Below, in pieces: positions 35,972-43,426 of a DNA stretch of 64,000 nt. The DNA lies in assembly GCF_017874615.1 (NCBI RefSeq), contig NZ_JAGIKV010000011.1:62001-126000 (forward strand). Direction: 5' to 3'. The notes under the pieces are model-generated. The model was not told the origin of the DNA and did not search any database. It saw nothing but the letters and a program-made list of their open reading frames with translations. Each line of letters opens with the position of its first letter. The stretch's first letter is position 1. The position numbers and the translations under genes were made by a program. Source of the stretch: Paenibacillus xylanexedens (GTDB lineage: Bacteria > Bacillota > Bacilli > Paenibacillales > Paenibacillaceae).

Positions 35972-36325
35972 TCACTCTTCGGTCAGAGAATCCCGAACTC
36001 TTTTTGGAAGGGATTTAATAACCATATCATAAGAGTGATCGATCATGACGTAGACATCCTCATCGGACAAGGAACCATCCAGCGTAATGGTATTCCAGTG
36101 TTTTTTGTTCATATGATATCCCGGTCGAACTGCTTCATGCTGCTCTCTCAGGTTCTCTGCAATAATGGGATCACATTTTAAGTTCAAGCGACAGTTCTCT
36201 TTGTTTTCAAAAATAAGCGCAAACATCTTACCCGCAACCTTAATCGCGACTGGATCAGGTCCGAATGGATAATCCTTGGTCGCACCTTTTTTCTTCAAAC
36301 TGTATTTAATCATCGTATCCTTCAA
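35972..36325 (-). CDS. MmcQ/YjbR family protein
   Basis: 117 residues from TTG 36325, seven bases after GGGAGG; ATG four codons later is the alternative. Family features: KDYPFGPDPVAIKVAGKMF near the start, LNLKCDP and HWNTITLDGSLSDEDVYVM with the final SYDMVIKSLPK. MmcQ/YjbR proteins have a CyaY-like fold and are called DNA-binding on limited evidence; the biological role is not established. Probably cotranscribed with the membrane protein downstream. Confidence 0.82.
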   Translation of the reverse strand: MKDTMIKYSLKKKGATKDYPFGPDPVAIKVAGKMFALIFENKENCRLNLKCDPIIAENLREQHEAVRPGYHMNKKHWNTITLDGSLSDEDVYVMIDHSYDMVIKSLPKRVRDSLTEE

Positions 36326-36416
36326 GTTATTACCTCCCTTTCACCAATGGACGATATAATGATACCGAATGTAAGTTCGTATGTAAATAAGCTCGTTGCA
36401 CATAAAAGCACATAAC

Positions 36417-36447
36417 AAAACCTCCTCCAAATGAATGGAGAAGGCTT
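36417..36447 (-). terminator. Terminator of the DEAD-box helicase gene
   Basis: Minus-strand CCTTCTCCA/TGGAGGAGG arms with a 6-base loop, followed by TTTT. Confidence 0.75.
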
Positions 36448-36467
36448 TATCTGGATTTATTTAACTC

Positions 36468-37874
36468 TTAATTGGCTCTATCATTCCTAGTTTTGCTGCT
36501 GCGGCTGAATGAGCCATGGTTAGATTTACTGCTACTGCTGTTTGATCTACTGCTATTGGGTCTGCCGTCGTTTGAACGACTACTGTTTGATTTACCACTC
36601 TTGGCAAACCATTCGGATTTGGGCTTGCGTGCCGGGTTAGCTTTGGACTTCGCCGGTTTGCCTGCAGCCGATTTGTTGAACGAAGGTTTACTGCCTGATG
36701 CTTTGCTGGTTTTATCAAACACAGGTACACCTGTCATTGGATACGGATGACCTTTCACTTCAGGAATCGTCTTTTTGATTACTTTCTCGATATCCTTCAG
36801 GAATGGAAGTTCATCCTTCTCGCAGAACGAGATGGCCATACCGCTTTTGCCTGCTCGGCCTGTACGTCCAATACGGTGAACATACGTTTCCGGAATGTTA
36901 GGCAGGTTAAAGTTAATGACATGTGAAAGTTCCTCTACGTCAATTCCTCTTGCCGCGATATCCGTCGCAACTAATACACGTGTTGCACCACTCTTGAAGT
37001 TGTTCAGTGCCCGTTGTCTCTCGTTCTGAGACTTGTTGCCATGAATAGCCTGTGCCGTAATATTCGCTTTGGCCAAATCACGTGTAACCCGGTCAGCGCC
37101 GCGCTTCGTGCGTGTGAACACCAATGCCGTGACGATGGATTTATCCTCCAAAATTTGGTTCAACATATGTTGCTTCTTGCCGTTCTCCAACAAATAAATA
37201 GACTGCTCAATGCGGTCTACCGTTGAAGATACCGGTGTGATTTCTACTTTGACTGGATCAACCAGCAGGGTTTTAACCATTTTGGTGATTTCAGGAGGCA
37301 TCGTAGCTGAGAAGAACAGCGTCTGCTTTTTGTTCGGCATTTTGGCAATGATTCTTTTCACATCATGAATGAAGCCCATGTCTAACATCCGGTCTGCTTC
37401 ATCCAAAACGAGAATCTCAACCATCTTCAGATCAATACGTTTCTGATTAATCAGATCGTTCAATCTGCCAGGTGTTGCGATAATAATATCTGCACCTTGA
37501 TTCAACGCACGCTCTTGTACTTTTTGCGAAACGCCACCAACGATTGCCGTACAACGAATGTCCGTATACCGGCTATATACCTTGATGTTATCCGCGATCT
37601 GAATAGCCAGTTCTCGTGTTGGTGTCAAAATTAATGAGCGAATATGTCGTGTGGACTTCGATCCTTGCCCTTTGGATCTTTCGCTTAATAATTGAATGAT
37701 CGGCACCGAAAATGCGGCCGTCTTGCCTGTTCCTGTCTGTGCACATCCCAGCAGATCTCTGCCAGCTAATACAGCTGGTATGGCCTGTTCCTGTATAGGG
37801 GTAGGATTAGTATAGTTTGCTTTGCTTAACCCTTCCATAATAGAGGGGATAATATTCAAGTCCTTAAATGTCAT
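36468..37874 (-). CDS. DEAD-box ATP-dependent RNA helicase
   Basis: 468 residues from ATG 37874 (AAGGAG upstream). Motifs in order: Q-motif PTPIQEQAIP, I AQTGTGKT, Ia PTRELA, II LDEAD, III SATMP, IV LVFTRTKRGAD, V VATDIAARGID, VI HRIGRTGRAG. The last ~90 residues are a low-complexity basic tail rich in Ser, Lys, Arg and Asn, typical of CshA/RhlE-type helicases and likely to bind RNA. These proteins unwind structured RNA in ribosome assembly, mRNA decay and cold adaptation. Monocistronic. Confidence 0.93.
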   Translation of the reverse strand: MTFKDLNIIPSIMEGLSKANYTNPTPIQEQAIPAVLAGRDLLGCAQTGTGKTAAFSVPIIQLLSERSKGQGSKSTRHIRSLILTPTRELAIQIADNIKVYSRYTDIRCTAIVGGVSQKVQERALNQGADIIIATPGRLNDLINQKRIDLKMVEILVLDEADRMLDMGFIHDVKRIIAKMPNKKQTLFFSATMPPEITKMVKTLLVDPVKVEITPVSSTVDRIEQSIYLLENGKKQHMLNQILEDKSIVTALVFTRTKRGADRVTRDLAKANITAQAIHGNKSQNERQRALNNFKSGATRVLVATDIAARGIDVEELSHVINFNLPNIPETYVHRIGRTGRAGKSGMAISFCEKDELPFLKDIEKVIKKTIPEVKGHPYPMTGVPVFDKTSKASGSKPSFNKSAAGKPAKSKANPARKPKSEWFAKSGKSNSSRSNDGRPNSSRSNSSSSKSNHGSFSRSSKTRNDRAN

Positions 37875-37991
37875 GTTGTCTCCTTCATTTACGCACATCT
37901 ATCAATAAGACGCATCTTTTATTTCACACGTAACATATAAGGATACCATTAAAAACGTAATTTGTACATTATCTTTTTAAAATCACTTTGT

Positions 37992-38306
37992 TTAACTGAC
38001 CAATTTAAGACCAACTGCCGATCCGAGCACCATAGCGATAAACAGAATTCTTAGGGCATTTCGAGGTTCTCCATAAAACACCATACCCAGAATGGCACCG
38101 CCGGAGGCTCCGATTCCCGTCCATATGGCATATGCTGTCCCCATCGGAAGAGTTTCCATTGCAATGGACAGGAACAGGAAGCTCAAACCAAACCCGCCTA
38201 CCAATAGAACCAGTGAAATGAGATTACGGTCTTTGTGCAACTTGTTTATCATAAGCACTCCGATCATCTCAAATATACCTGCCAAGATAAGAAATACCCA
38301 GTTCAT
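37992..38306 (-). CDS. ykkD: SMR transporter subunit, guanidinium exporter YkkD-like
   Basis: 104 residues, four membrane helices. Family pattern: conserved Glu in FLILAGIFEMIGVLMINKL, METLPMGTAYAIWTGIGASGGAILGM, and final GSAVGLKLVS. It resembles B. subtilis YkkD and is encoded directly after the YkkC-like partner, with adjoining stop and start. The two dissimilar subunits should form a heteromeric SMR pump. Lying behind a guanidine-I riboswitch, the pair is expected to export guanidinium ion rather than act as a general multidrug pump. Confidence 0.9.
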   Translation of the reverse strand: MNWVFLILAGIFEMIGVLMINKLHKDRNLISLVLLVGGFGLSFLFLSIAMETLPMGTAYAIWTGIGASGGAILGMVFYGEPRNALRILFIAMVLGSAVGLKLVS

Positions 38307-38644
38307 TATAGCTGCACCTCCTTATTCTTCTCTTTGCTCAGCATTTTAAGACCAATCACGCCGAGTAAAAGTACACCAATGAGTACCATTTTTCCGGTTT
38401 GAACAGTCGCATTAAACAGAACAATCTCTGCAAGTACCGTGCCAGCGGTACCCAGGCCAACGAATACGGCATATACGGTTCCCACAGGCAGTGTCCGCGA
38501 AGCTGCAATCATCAAGGAGAAACTAATGATAATTGCAACCAACGTAAACCCCCATTCCAGCAGACCACTGGCATGTTTCAATCCAATGACCCAACCCACT
38601 TCAAACAAAGCAGCAATCACAACCGACATCCACGTTTTATTCAT
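38306..38644 (-). CDS. ykkC: SMR transporter subunit, guanidinium exporter YkkC-like
   Basis: 112 residues, four membrane helices. Signature: Glu in [38 protein letters not shown] and [16 protein letters not shown], closely resembling B. subtilis YkkC in sequence and length. First gene after the riboswitch; AAGGAG lies upstream of the start. The Glu in helix 1 is the proton/substrate site of SMR proteins. Works with the YkkD-like subunit encoded next. Confidence 0.9.
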   Translation of the reverse strand: MNKTWMSVVIAALFEVGWVIGLKHASGLLEWGFTLVAIIISFSLMIAASRTLPVGTVYAVFVGLGTAGTVLAEIVLFNATVQTGKMVLIGVLLLGVIGLKMLSKEKNKEVQL

Positions 38645-38710
38645 TCTTGTAACACTCCTTCTCTACTACATTTTTTTGTACAGCCCGTAAGGTTCATTAG
38701 CGTAAAAACA

Positions 38711-38843
38711 AAAAAAGCCCGGGAAACAAACTGCATGTAGCAGTTCATCTCCCAGGCTTTTATCCCTCCGTGGCACAACCAACAGGTTGCGGGTTTTCTC
38801 TCGGACCAGACCGACACATACATCGCGGAACCCTAGAAAACCT
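38711..38843 (-). ncRNA. Guanidine-I riboswitch (ykkC leader) with terminator
   Basis: Minus strand carries the diagnostic blocks in order: CTAGGGTTCCG (38836-38826), GGTCTGGTCCGAGAGAAAAC, then CACGGAGGGATAAAAGCC. These are the conserved core of the ykkC subtype 1 RNA, which binds guanidinium. The last block merges into an expression platform: arms AAAGCCTGGGA (38760-38750) and TCCCGGGCTTT (38724-38714) enclose an inner hairpin and are followed by a T-run. Ligand binding should prevent this terminator and turn on ykkC-ykkD. The aptamer spans roughly 38745-38843. Confidence 0.95.
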
Positions 38844-38916
38844 GTTTTATTCTAATGTGTCTCCAATTATACACACTTCCACTATCTTGGCAACCCCTTA
38901 TGTGTGATCACGCAAT

Positions 38917-39546
38917 TTATTTGATAATCAAACCCATTAATCCTACAAATGTAGCGGCTTGATGTGGTGAAATCACACAACCGTTGAGATCTTCCATGGT
39001 CAGCACCAAGGAGTCAAATTCGCAATCGCTGAGATCCAAATCTTTCATTTTAGTTCCCGTTAAGGAAGCTTGGTCGATTTTACATTGACTGAACTCCATT
39101 TTTTGCAGTGCCAGATAGGCAAAGTCCGCACCAATCAAGGTACTTTCCGAGAAGGAGACCTGTTTCAGATGGGCAAAACGGAAATTGCTGTAGTCGCCTA
39201 GACCATGAAGGAAACTGACATTTTGCAAACGGCTATTGGAAAAATCCGTTCCGACAAACTTGCAATTATGCCATTCGATCCGGTGCATGAAGGCACCAGA
39301 GAGATTGACATTGGAGAAGTCACAGTGTTCGAACCGGACATCGGTGAACTCAAATTGTTCCAAGGTAGACTCCGAGATGGTCACATGTCTAAATACAACA
39401 TTTTCAAAGGAAACCTTACTCGCTTCCTGTTGATCCAATGTAATATTCTCGATCAGTTTGTGTTTGTACTCCACTTTGGATTCCAGGAATGCAATCGTTT
39501 CCGGTTCGAGCAACTGCTCCTGAATCTTGGGTTTGTCCATTTTCAT
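38917..39546 (-). CDS. Pentapeptide-repeat protein
   Basis: 209 residues; ATG 39546 overlaps the TGA of the upstream methyltransferase (ATGA). Much of the chain follows the A(N/D)LxF pentapeptide pattern: FENVVFRHVTIS, FEFTDVRFEHCDFSNVNLSG, ADFAYLALQKMEF, ASLTGTKMKDLDLSDCEFD. This gives a right-handed quadrilateral beta-helix. Length is close to Qnr-type topoisomerase-protecting proteins (about 215 residues), but most pentapeptide proteins do other things and no Qnr-specific loop can be recognised. Cytosolic. Coupled to a methyltransferase gene. Confidence 0.8.
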   Translation of the reverse strand: MKMDKPKIQEQLLEPETIAFLESKVEYKHKLIENITLDQQEASKVSFENVVFRHVTISESTLEQFEFTDVRFEHCDFSNVNLSGAFMHRIEWHNCKFVGTDFSNSRLQNVSFLHGLGDYSNFRFAHLKQVSFSESTLIGADFAYLALQKMEFSQCKIDQASLTGTKMKDLDLSDCEFDSLVLTMEDLNGCVISPHQAATFVGLMGLIIK

Positions 39547-40322
39547 ATCGTATTCCCCGATTCCTTAATAGCTACGACTCGCAGTCGGCTTCTGTCCAGA
39601 TACCACTGTCCATCCCGCATCAGTTGTGGCTGTACTTTTTTCTCAACTGCTTCCATAATAACATCCTGTTCCGCAGCTGTGATACCAATGAATAAATACT
39701 CCGCGAAGCTGGTCAACCACTTTCTGGCACCTGGCTTGAACGGGGTAAATTGATCCACATGCTGAGCCAGACTAACTCGAAATCCGTGTTGCTCCAGAAG
39801 ATTAGTATATTCGCCATTGGTCGGGTGATACCACGGATTCCGTCCTTCCCATTTGTATCCACGGGCATCCAGTTCTTCCTGTACCGCTGTAATTAATATA
39901 GCTGTGTTACCATTTGCAGCAAACTCAGCCACGAATCGCCCGCCCCTCTTGAGCGCTAACTGTATTGATCGTACTACAGCTGGAGCATCCTTTATCCAAT
40001 GCAGAACGGCATGAGAGAAGACCGCATCAAACGGTTCTTCTGTCCGATAATGACAAGCATTTGCTACTTGAATATTCATATCAGGATATCTCTGTTTAGC
40101 TTGCCTAATCGTCTCTTCTGAAAAATCTATACCTGTTGGCAGCGCTCCTGCGGCTGCAATTTTGGCTGTCATCTCCCCATTGCCACAACCCACATCAAGA
40201 ATACGTTCACCTTTGGATGGCTGGAGCAAGGATAAGATAGGTGTTTCCTGTAACGTAGCAAAAGGAGCGGAATGACCACTCGATGATTCGTTCGCTTGAC
40301 CGGATGAATGTCTGTTATTCAT
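39543..40322 (-). CDS. Class I SAM-dependent methyltransferase (trans-aconitate methyltransferase-like)
   Basis: 259 residues. SAM motifs: RILDVGCGNGEMTAKIAAAG, GIDFSEETIRQAKQRYP, and FDAVFSHAVLHWIKDAPAV, with PWYHPTNGEYTNLLEQHGF in the substrate half. The HAVLHWI stretch is typical of the trans-aconitate 2-methyltransferase/Tam-like group, but the true substrate is uncertain. First gene of a two-gene unit; its stop overlaps the start of the pentapeptide-repeat gene. Confidence 0.83.
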   Translation of the reverse strand: MNNRHSSGQANESSSGHSAPFATLQETPILSLLQPSKGERILDVGCGNGEMTAKIAAAGALPTGIDFSEETIRQAKQRYPDMNIQVANACHYRTEEPFDAVFSHAVLHWIKDAPAVVRSIQLALKRGGRFVAEFAANGNTAILITAVQEELDARGYKWEGRNPWYHPTNGEYTNLLEQHGFRVSLAQHVDQFTPFKPGARKWLTSFAEYLFIGITAAEQDVIMEAVEKKVQPQLMRDGQWYLDRSRLRVVAIKESGNTI

Positions 40323-40412
40323 AGATTATAATCTCCTTCTCAATTAAGGATCTAATGTATCCATAATAACTTCAATATAAGAGAACTGTCAATTCACTCA
40401 TCAGATCACTAT

Positions 40413-40435
40413 AAAAAAAGCCGCCGAATGGCGAC
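40413..40435 (-). terminator. Intrinsic terminator downstream of the decayed AKR gene
   Basis: Minus-strand GTCGCC-ATTC-GGCGGC stem followed by seven T; it survives although the gene in front of it is broken. Confidence 0.82.
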
Positions 40436-40455
40436 TTTAACATTAAGAATTCGAA

Positions 40456-40725
40456 TCAACTGAGATTTCCTGTTACAGGATGTGGTACATACGCTTCTTC
40501 GAGGAAACTGATCTCTTCCACAGTCAGCTTTACAGAAAGGGCTGCTATTGCATCCTCCAGATGATGAATTTTGTTCGCCAGGACAATCTCATCCCGACGA
40601 GCAAAGTCCTTCAATGCACGCCCAACAATTTCCTCACTGGTTCCATCCGAATAGAAATTGGCCGTATCGAAGAAATTAATACCAGCATCCAATGCTTTCT
40701 GGATGAACGGTCGACTCTGCTCATT
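40456..40725 (-). pseudogene. Aldo/keto reductase remnant with large internal deletion
   Basis: The frame reads [20 protein letters not shown], then [19 protein letters not shown] with VLANK, an N-terminal AKR segment containing the cofactor/catalytic Asp. It then jumps directly to [19 protein letters not shown] and the family end YVPHPVTGN. Roughly 200 residues including the catalytic Tyr/Lys/His region are missing in frame, and an in-frame TGA (40726-40728) removes the start. Only a 78-residue frame remains. Not expected to be functional. Confidence 0.85.
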
Positions 40726-41060
40726 TCACACTCTCCTTGAATTTGTTCTGTGAATGGATGTTGTCTCGACCTCTTCGATAACTAGCTCTAACCAGCATGT
40801 GAAGTATATCTCTCGATGTACGGAATTTTCTTCGAACTTGATCTGTGATTCGAGCCTGTCAATCAAAATTTGCCTCACATGGTTTGATAACCACTTCATC
40901 ACCTTGTTCACCCAACTTTTCAAATAAACTTTAATCGCTTGGCTCTGTTAACATACTCTTAGTATGCCGAGTCATGGACTGCAAGCGGTATATCAATCGT
41001 CTTAATTGATTGCCTGATCCTCTCAGGCCCCTTTTTGGTTCTATACGGTAAGCTTTATAA
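40726..41060. other. Gene-poor stretch between two pseudogenes
   Basis: About 335 bases. A 65-codon minus frame (40726-40923) has no recognisable homology and no proper ribosome site; it ends at the same TGA that interrupts the AKR remnant. I see no promoter or repeat of note. It is probably decayed intergenic and 5' sequence of the two flanking remnants. Confidence 0.5.
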
Positions 41061-41390
41061 TATTACCTGATTGCTTCCATGAATCTCCCGGTCATCGGGC
41101 AGATTATCAAAGCATCCGCCGATGCACCCTACTTAAGTCTTAAGCTCGAATTCACACTGAACCAAATTCTCGAAGTATTGAACGAATGCAATATCAAGGT
41201 AACATTCAACGAGAACGCCAGACGAGCCATGTTTGTAGGTCAGATGGAATCGTCCATTCAGGACGCTGTACTCCGACTTGTTCGATTGCTGAAAACGCCG
41301 GGAGAGATTCCGTTTCTAGCTCCGTTGTATTCACTCTCTATCTCACAACTATCACACCAAAGGCAAACCAAAAAAGGACAACCACAATGA
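41061..41390 (+). pseudogene. Remnant of an AraC-type regulator N-terminal (AraC_N) domain
   Basis: Reading from 41061 the frame gives YYLIASMNLPVIGQIIKASA, then APYLSLKLEFTLNQILEVL, and VLRLVRLLKTPGEIPFLAPL. This is the middle of the AraC_N cupin domain (PF06719-like), whose members read YLVxSVDLPVTGQV and LLRLLDTPEDIPVLAPL. A stop (TAA 41058-41060) precedes it and the frame after LAPL loses homology, so the first part of the domain and the whole DNA-binding domain are gone. Such regulators typically lie divergent from an AKR gene, as here. Confidence 0.75.
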
Positions 41391-41400
41391 GTTGTCCTTT
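41371..41400. terminator. Bidirectional terminator (threonine aldolase operon)
   Basis: Perfect 10-bp arms AAAGGACAAC/GTTGTCCTTT around an 8-base loop. The minus-strand side adds TT, so it mainly ends the threonine aldolase transcript. Confidence 0.8.
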
Positions 41401-41470
41401 GTTCAGTATCAGAATTCTGCGTATTTATGAGAAGGAAATCGGAACTGTTCTCCTTAATTTTTGAACAAAA

Positions 41471-42550
41471 TTAGACCAATGCTTCGACCCGCTCTGGCAC
41501 GTGGATCTCTTCGTGCAATAATTGAGCGATTTCACGAGTCAGTGCATCCACATTCTCTTGACGAGTTGCCCAGCTGGTGCAGAATCGCACCGCACTGTGT
41601 GTAGCGTCAACCTTTTCCCAGAAGGAGAAGGTATAACCGCTGCGTAATTTCTCAAGCAAACGATCAGGCAGAATCGGAAACTGCTGGTTGGTTGGTGAAT
41701 CGTACAGGAAGCGTACCCCCTGCTGTTCAAGTGAATCATGAATTCTCAAAGCCATATCTACGGCATGGCGAGAAATATCGAGATACAGACCGTCTTCAAA
41801 CAACGTTTCAAATTGGATACCCAACAGTCTGCCTTTGGCAAGCAGGCCACCTTTTTGTTTGATCATATAACGAAAATCCGGTTTCAGCGCATCATTCAAG
41901 ATGACAACCGCCTCTCCCATCAATGCGCCAATCTTGGTTCCCCCGATGTAAAATACATCGCACAAGCGTGCAAGATCAGCAAGTGTCATATCGCAATCGC
42001 GTGAAGCGAGTGCATATCCAAGACGTGCTCCATCCACGAAAAACGGAAGACCACATGCTCTGCTCACTGTATGCAATGCTTGCAGTTCTGCCTTGCTGTA
42101 CATCGTTCCATTCTCCGTTGGCTGGGATATGTAGACCATGCCTGGTTGCACACAATGTTCCGGTGACGACTCATTCATATGCGCATCGTAGACGGCTCTA
42201 ACCTGCTCAGGCGTGATCTTTCCGTCCTCGCTTGGAACTGTAAGCACCTTATGTCCCGTAGCTTCAATAGCTCCCGTCTCATGAACCGCAATATGTCCCG
42301 TGGTCGCAGCAATCACACCTTGATAAGGACGCAAAATAGATGCAATCACCGTTGTATTCGTCTGTGTACCGCCAACCAAGAAATGAACATCAGCTTGCTC
42401 ATTGTCACAGGCCTGACGAATAAGCATTCTCGCCCGTTCGCAATGCTCATCCGTGCCATACCCGCTCGTCTGTTCCATATTAGTTTCCATCAGTCTTTGT
42501 AAAATTCGTTCATGCGCACCTTCGTTATAATCACATTCAAATCGTATCAT
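41471..42550 (-). CDS. Low-specificity L-threonine aldolase (beta-eliminating lyase family)
   Basis: 359 residues; ATG 42550 overlaps the MarR stop (ATGA) and follows AGGAGAG. PLP fold-type I. Family features: FLVGGTQTNTTVIASIL, GHIAVHETGAIEATGHK, FFVDGARLGYAL (cofactor Asp), and the PLP lysine in YIGGTKIGALMGE. Expected reaction: threonine or allo-threonine to glycine plus acetaldehyde, though some relatives act on other beta-hydroxy amino acids. Second gene of an operon led by a MarR regulator. Confidence 0.87.
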   Translation of the reverse strand: MIRFECDYNEGAHERILQRLMETNMEQTSGYGTDEHCERARMLIRQACDNEQADVHFLVGGTQTNTTVIASILRPYQGVIAATTGHIAVHETGAIEATGHKVLTVPSEDGKITPEQVRAVYDAHMNESSPEHCVQPGMVYISQPTENGTMYSKAELQALHTVSRACGLPFFVDGARLGYALASRDCDMTLADLARLCDVFYIGGTKIGALMGEAVVILNDALKPDFRYMIKQKGGLLAKGRLLGIQFETLFEDGLYLDISRHAVDMALRIHDSLEQQGVRFLYDSPTNQQFPILPDRLLEKLRSGYTFSFWEKVDATHSAVRFCTSWATRQENVDALTREIAQLLHEEIHVPERVEALV

Positions 42551-43008
42551 CGTGTGGTCTCTCCTGCCTTCTTGTTCAACTTCTCTTGTATGTTCATCAT
42601 GGAGGTGTATACCTCTTGAATCTCTTCTTCATTCAATTCTTGCATCAGCTTCAGGATCTGTTGATCGGATCGATCATTCAATTGGGCATACAGTTCCTCA
42701 CCCTTGGCTGTCAGACGAATCAGACTGACCCGGCTGTCGGCCGCAGAATCCACTTTCACCAGCAGTCCTTCCTTGGACAGCTTGTTCACAATTCGGCTCA
42801 TATAACTGCGATCAATGGTAAGTGTATCTACCAGATTGTTCGCAATACTCTCTCCCCGAATTCCAATCTCAATAATGACCCGCACTTCTGCAAACGAATA
42901 CCCTGTCCCGAGAATATGCTTATCGAGTACACCAAGTATGTTGGTATAAAAACGGTTAAAACGTCGCATGTCAGCCAGTATATCTGGATTTATGTACTGA
43001 GAGTCGAT
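42547..43008 (-). CDS. MarR-family regulator, probable ATC start
   Basis: Winged-helix MarR protein: SFAEVRVIIEIGIRGESIAN, TLTIDRSYMSRIVNKLSKEG (recognition helix), then the wing SAADSRVSLIRLTAKGEEL. The first in-frame ATG is 42969, but the strong AGGAGG site is at 43021-43016, 48 bases too far. Seven bases after that site is an in-frame ATC (43008), giving IDSQYINPDILADMRRFNRF, an extension that fits MarR N-termini. I therefore annotate 153 residues with a non-standard ATC start. It probably represses its own operon with threonine aldolase through the two palindromes upstream. Confidence 0.75.
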   Translation of the reverse strand: MDSQYINPDILADMRRFNRFYTNILGVLDKHILGTGYSFAEVRVIIEIGIRGESIANNLVDTLTIDRSYMSRIVNKLSKEGLLVKVDSAADSRVSLIRLTAKGEELYAQLNDRSDQQILKLMQELNEEEIQEVYTSMMNIQEKLNKKAGETTR

Positions 43009-43027
43009 GTCAAACCCTCCTTTTTAG

Positions 43028-43073
43028 TGGACATTGTCAACATTATAATAATCACGTTAGTGGACGTTGTCAA
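43028..43073 (-). promoter_or_regulatory. MarR operon promoter with two palindromic operators
   Basis: Minus-strand -35 TTGACA (43073-43068), 17-base spacer, -10 TATTAT (43050-43045). Palindrome TTGACAACGTCCA (43073-43061) overlaps the -35 and palindrome TTGACAATGTCCA (43040-43028) follows the -10. They lie in a ~24-base direct repeat. Binding of a dimeric MarR protein would block polymerase. Confidence 0.75.
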
Positions 43074-43124
43074 CATTATATTTTGCATAGCATTTTATAA
43101 CTTCATTTTTAATATCCATTCAAT

Positions 43125-43149
43125 AAAAAAAGCCGCGCATATGCACGGC
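43125..43149 (-). terminator. Distal terminator of the ABC exporter operon
   Basis: Minus-strand stem GCCGTGCAT/ATGCGCGGC followed by seven T. It lies ~280 bases after the exporter stop, so the inverted-repeat element in between is part of the 3' UTR if nothing terminates earlier. Confidence 0.7.
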
Positions 43150-43206
43150 AAGGTTTACTTGATTTAGATACTTGATCCAGATACTTAGTCAGCCACTTAA
43201 GTTTCT

Positions 43207-43423
43207 ATATAAATTGAACTAAACATTTACACAAAACGGAGAGGACAGAAAAAACCTGAAGAAGCGAAGCGTTCGCCTACAAGCTTTCTGCAAGAAAGCT
43301 AAATCGGAAGCATACGCTATCCCCGGATTTCCCCCTTTCTAGAAGGAATCAAAAAATCTGGGGATAACAGCGATCGGAAGGTTGTTCTGTCATCGGAATA
43401 TCCAGTGTAAATTCAATTTATAT
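43207..43423. repeat. Structured inverted-repeat element (MITE- or RNA-like)
   Basis: Outer arms ATATAAATTGAA (43207-43218) with ATTTACAC (43225-43232), matched by GTGTAAATTCAATTTATAT (43405-43423), then CGGA..GACAGAA matched by TTCTGTCATCGGA. Inside are AGCTTTCT/AGAAAGCT (43282-43300) and CGCTATCCCCGGATTT/AAATCTGGGGATAACAGCG (about 43315-43372). No coding frame. It lies between the exporter stop codon and a distal terminator. It could be a miniature mobile repeat or a structured 3' UTR. Confidence 0.65.
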
Positions 43424-43426
43424 GGA

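Noticed and set aside
39205..39753. 182-codon plus-strand open frame
   Set aside because: Antisense to the pentapeptide-repeat and methyltransferase genes; no independent support.
40726..40923. 65-codon minus-strand frame upstream of the AKR remnant
   Set aside because: No recognisable family, no proper ribosome site, and it ends at the TGA that interrupts the AKR remnant; treated as non-coding decay.
42586..43167. 193-codon plus-strand open frame
   Set aside because: Antisense to the MarR gene and its promoter; product looks like random hydrophobic translation, and the minus-strand MarR gene is unambiguous.
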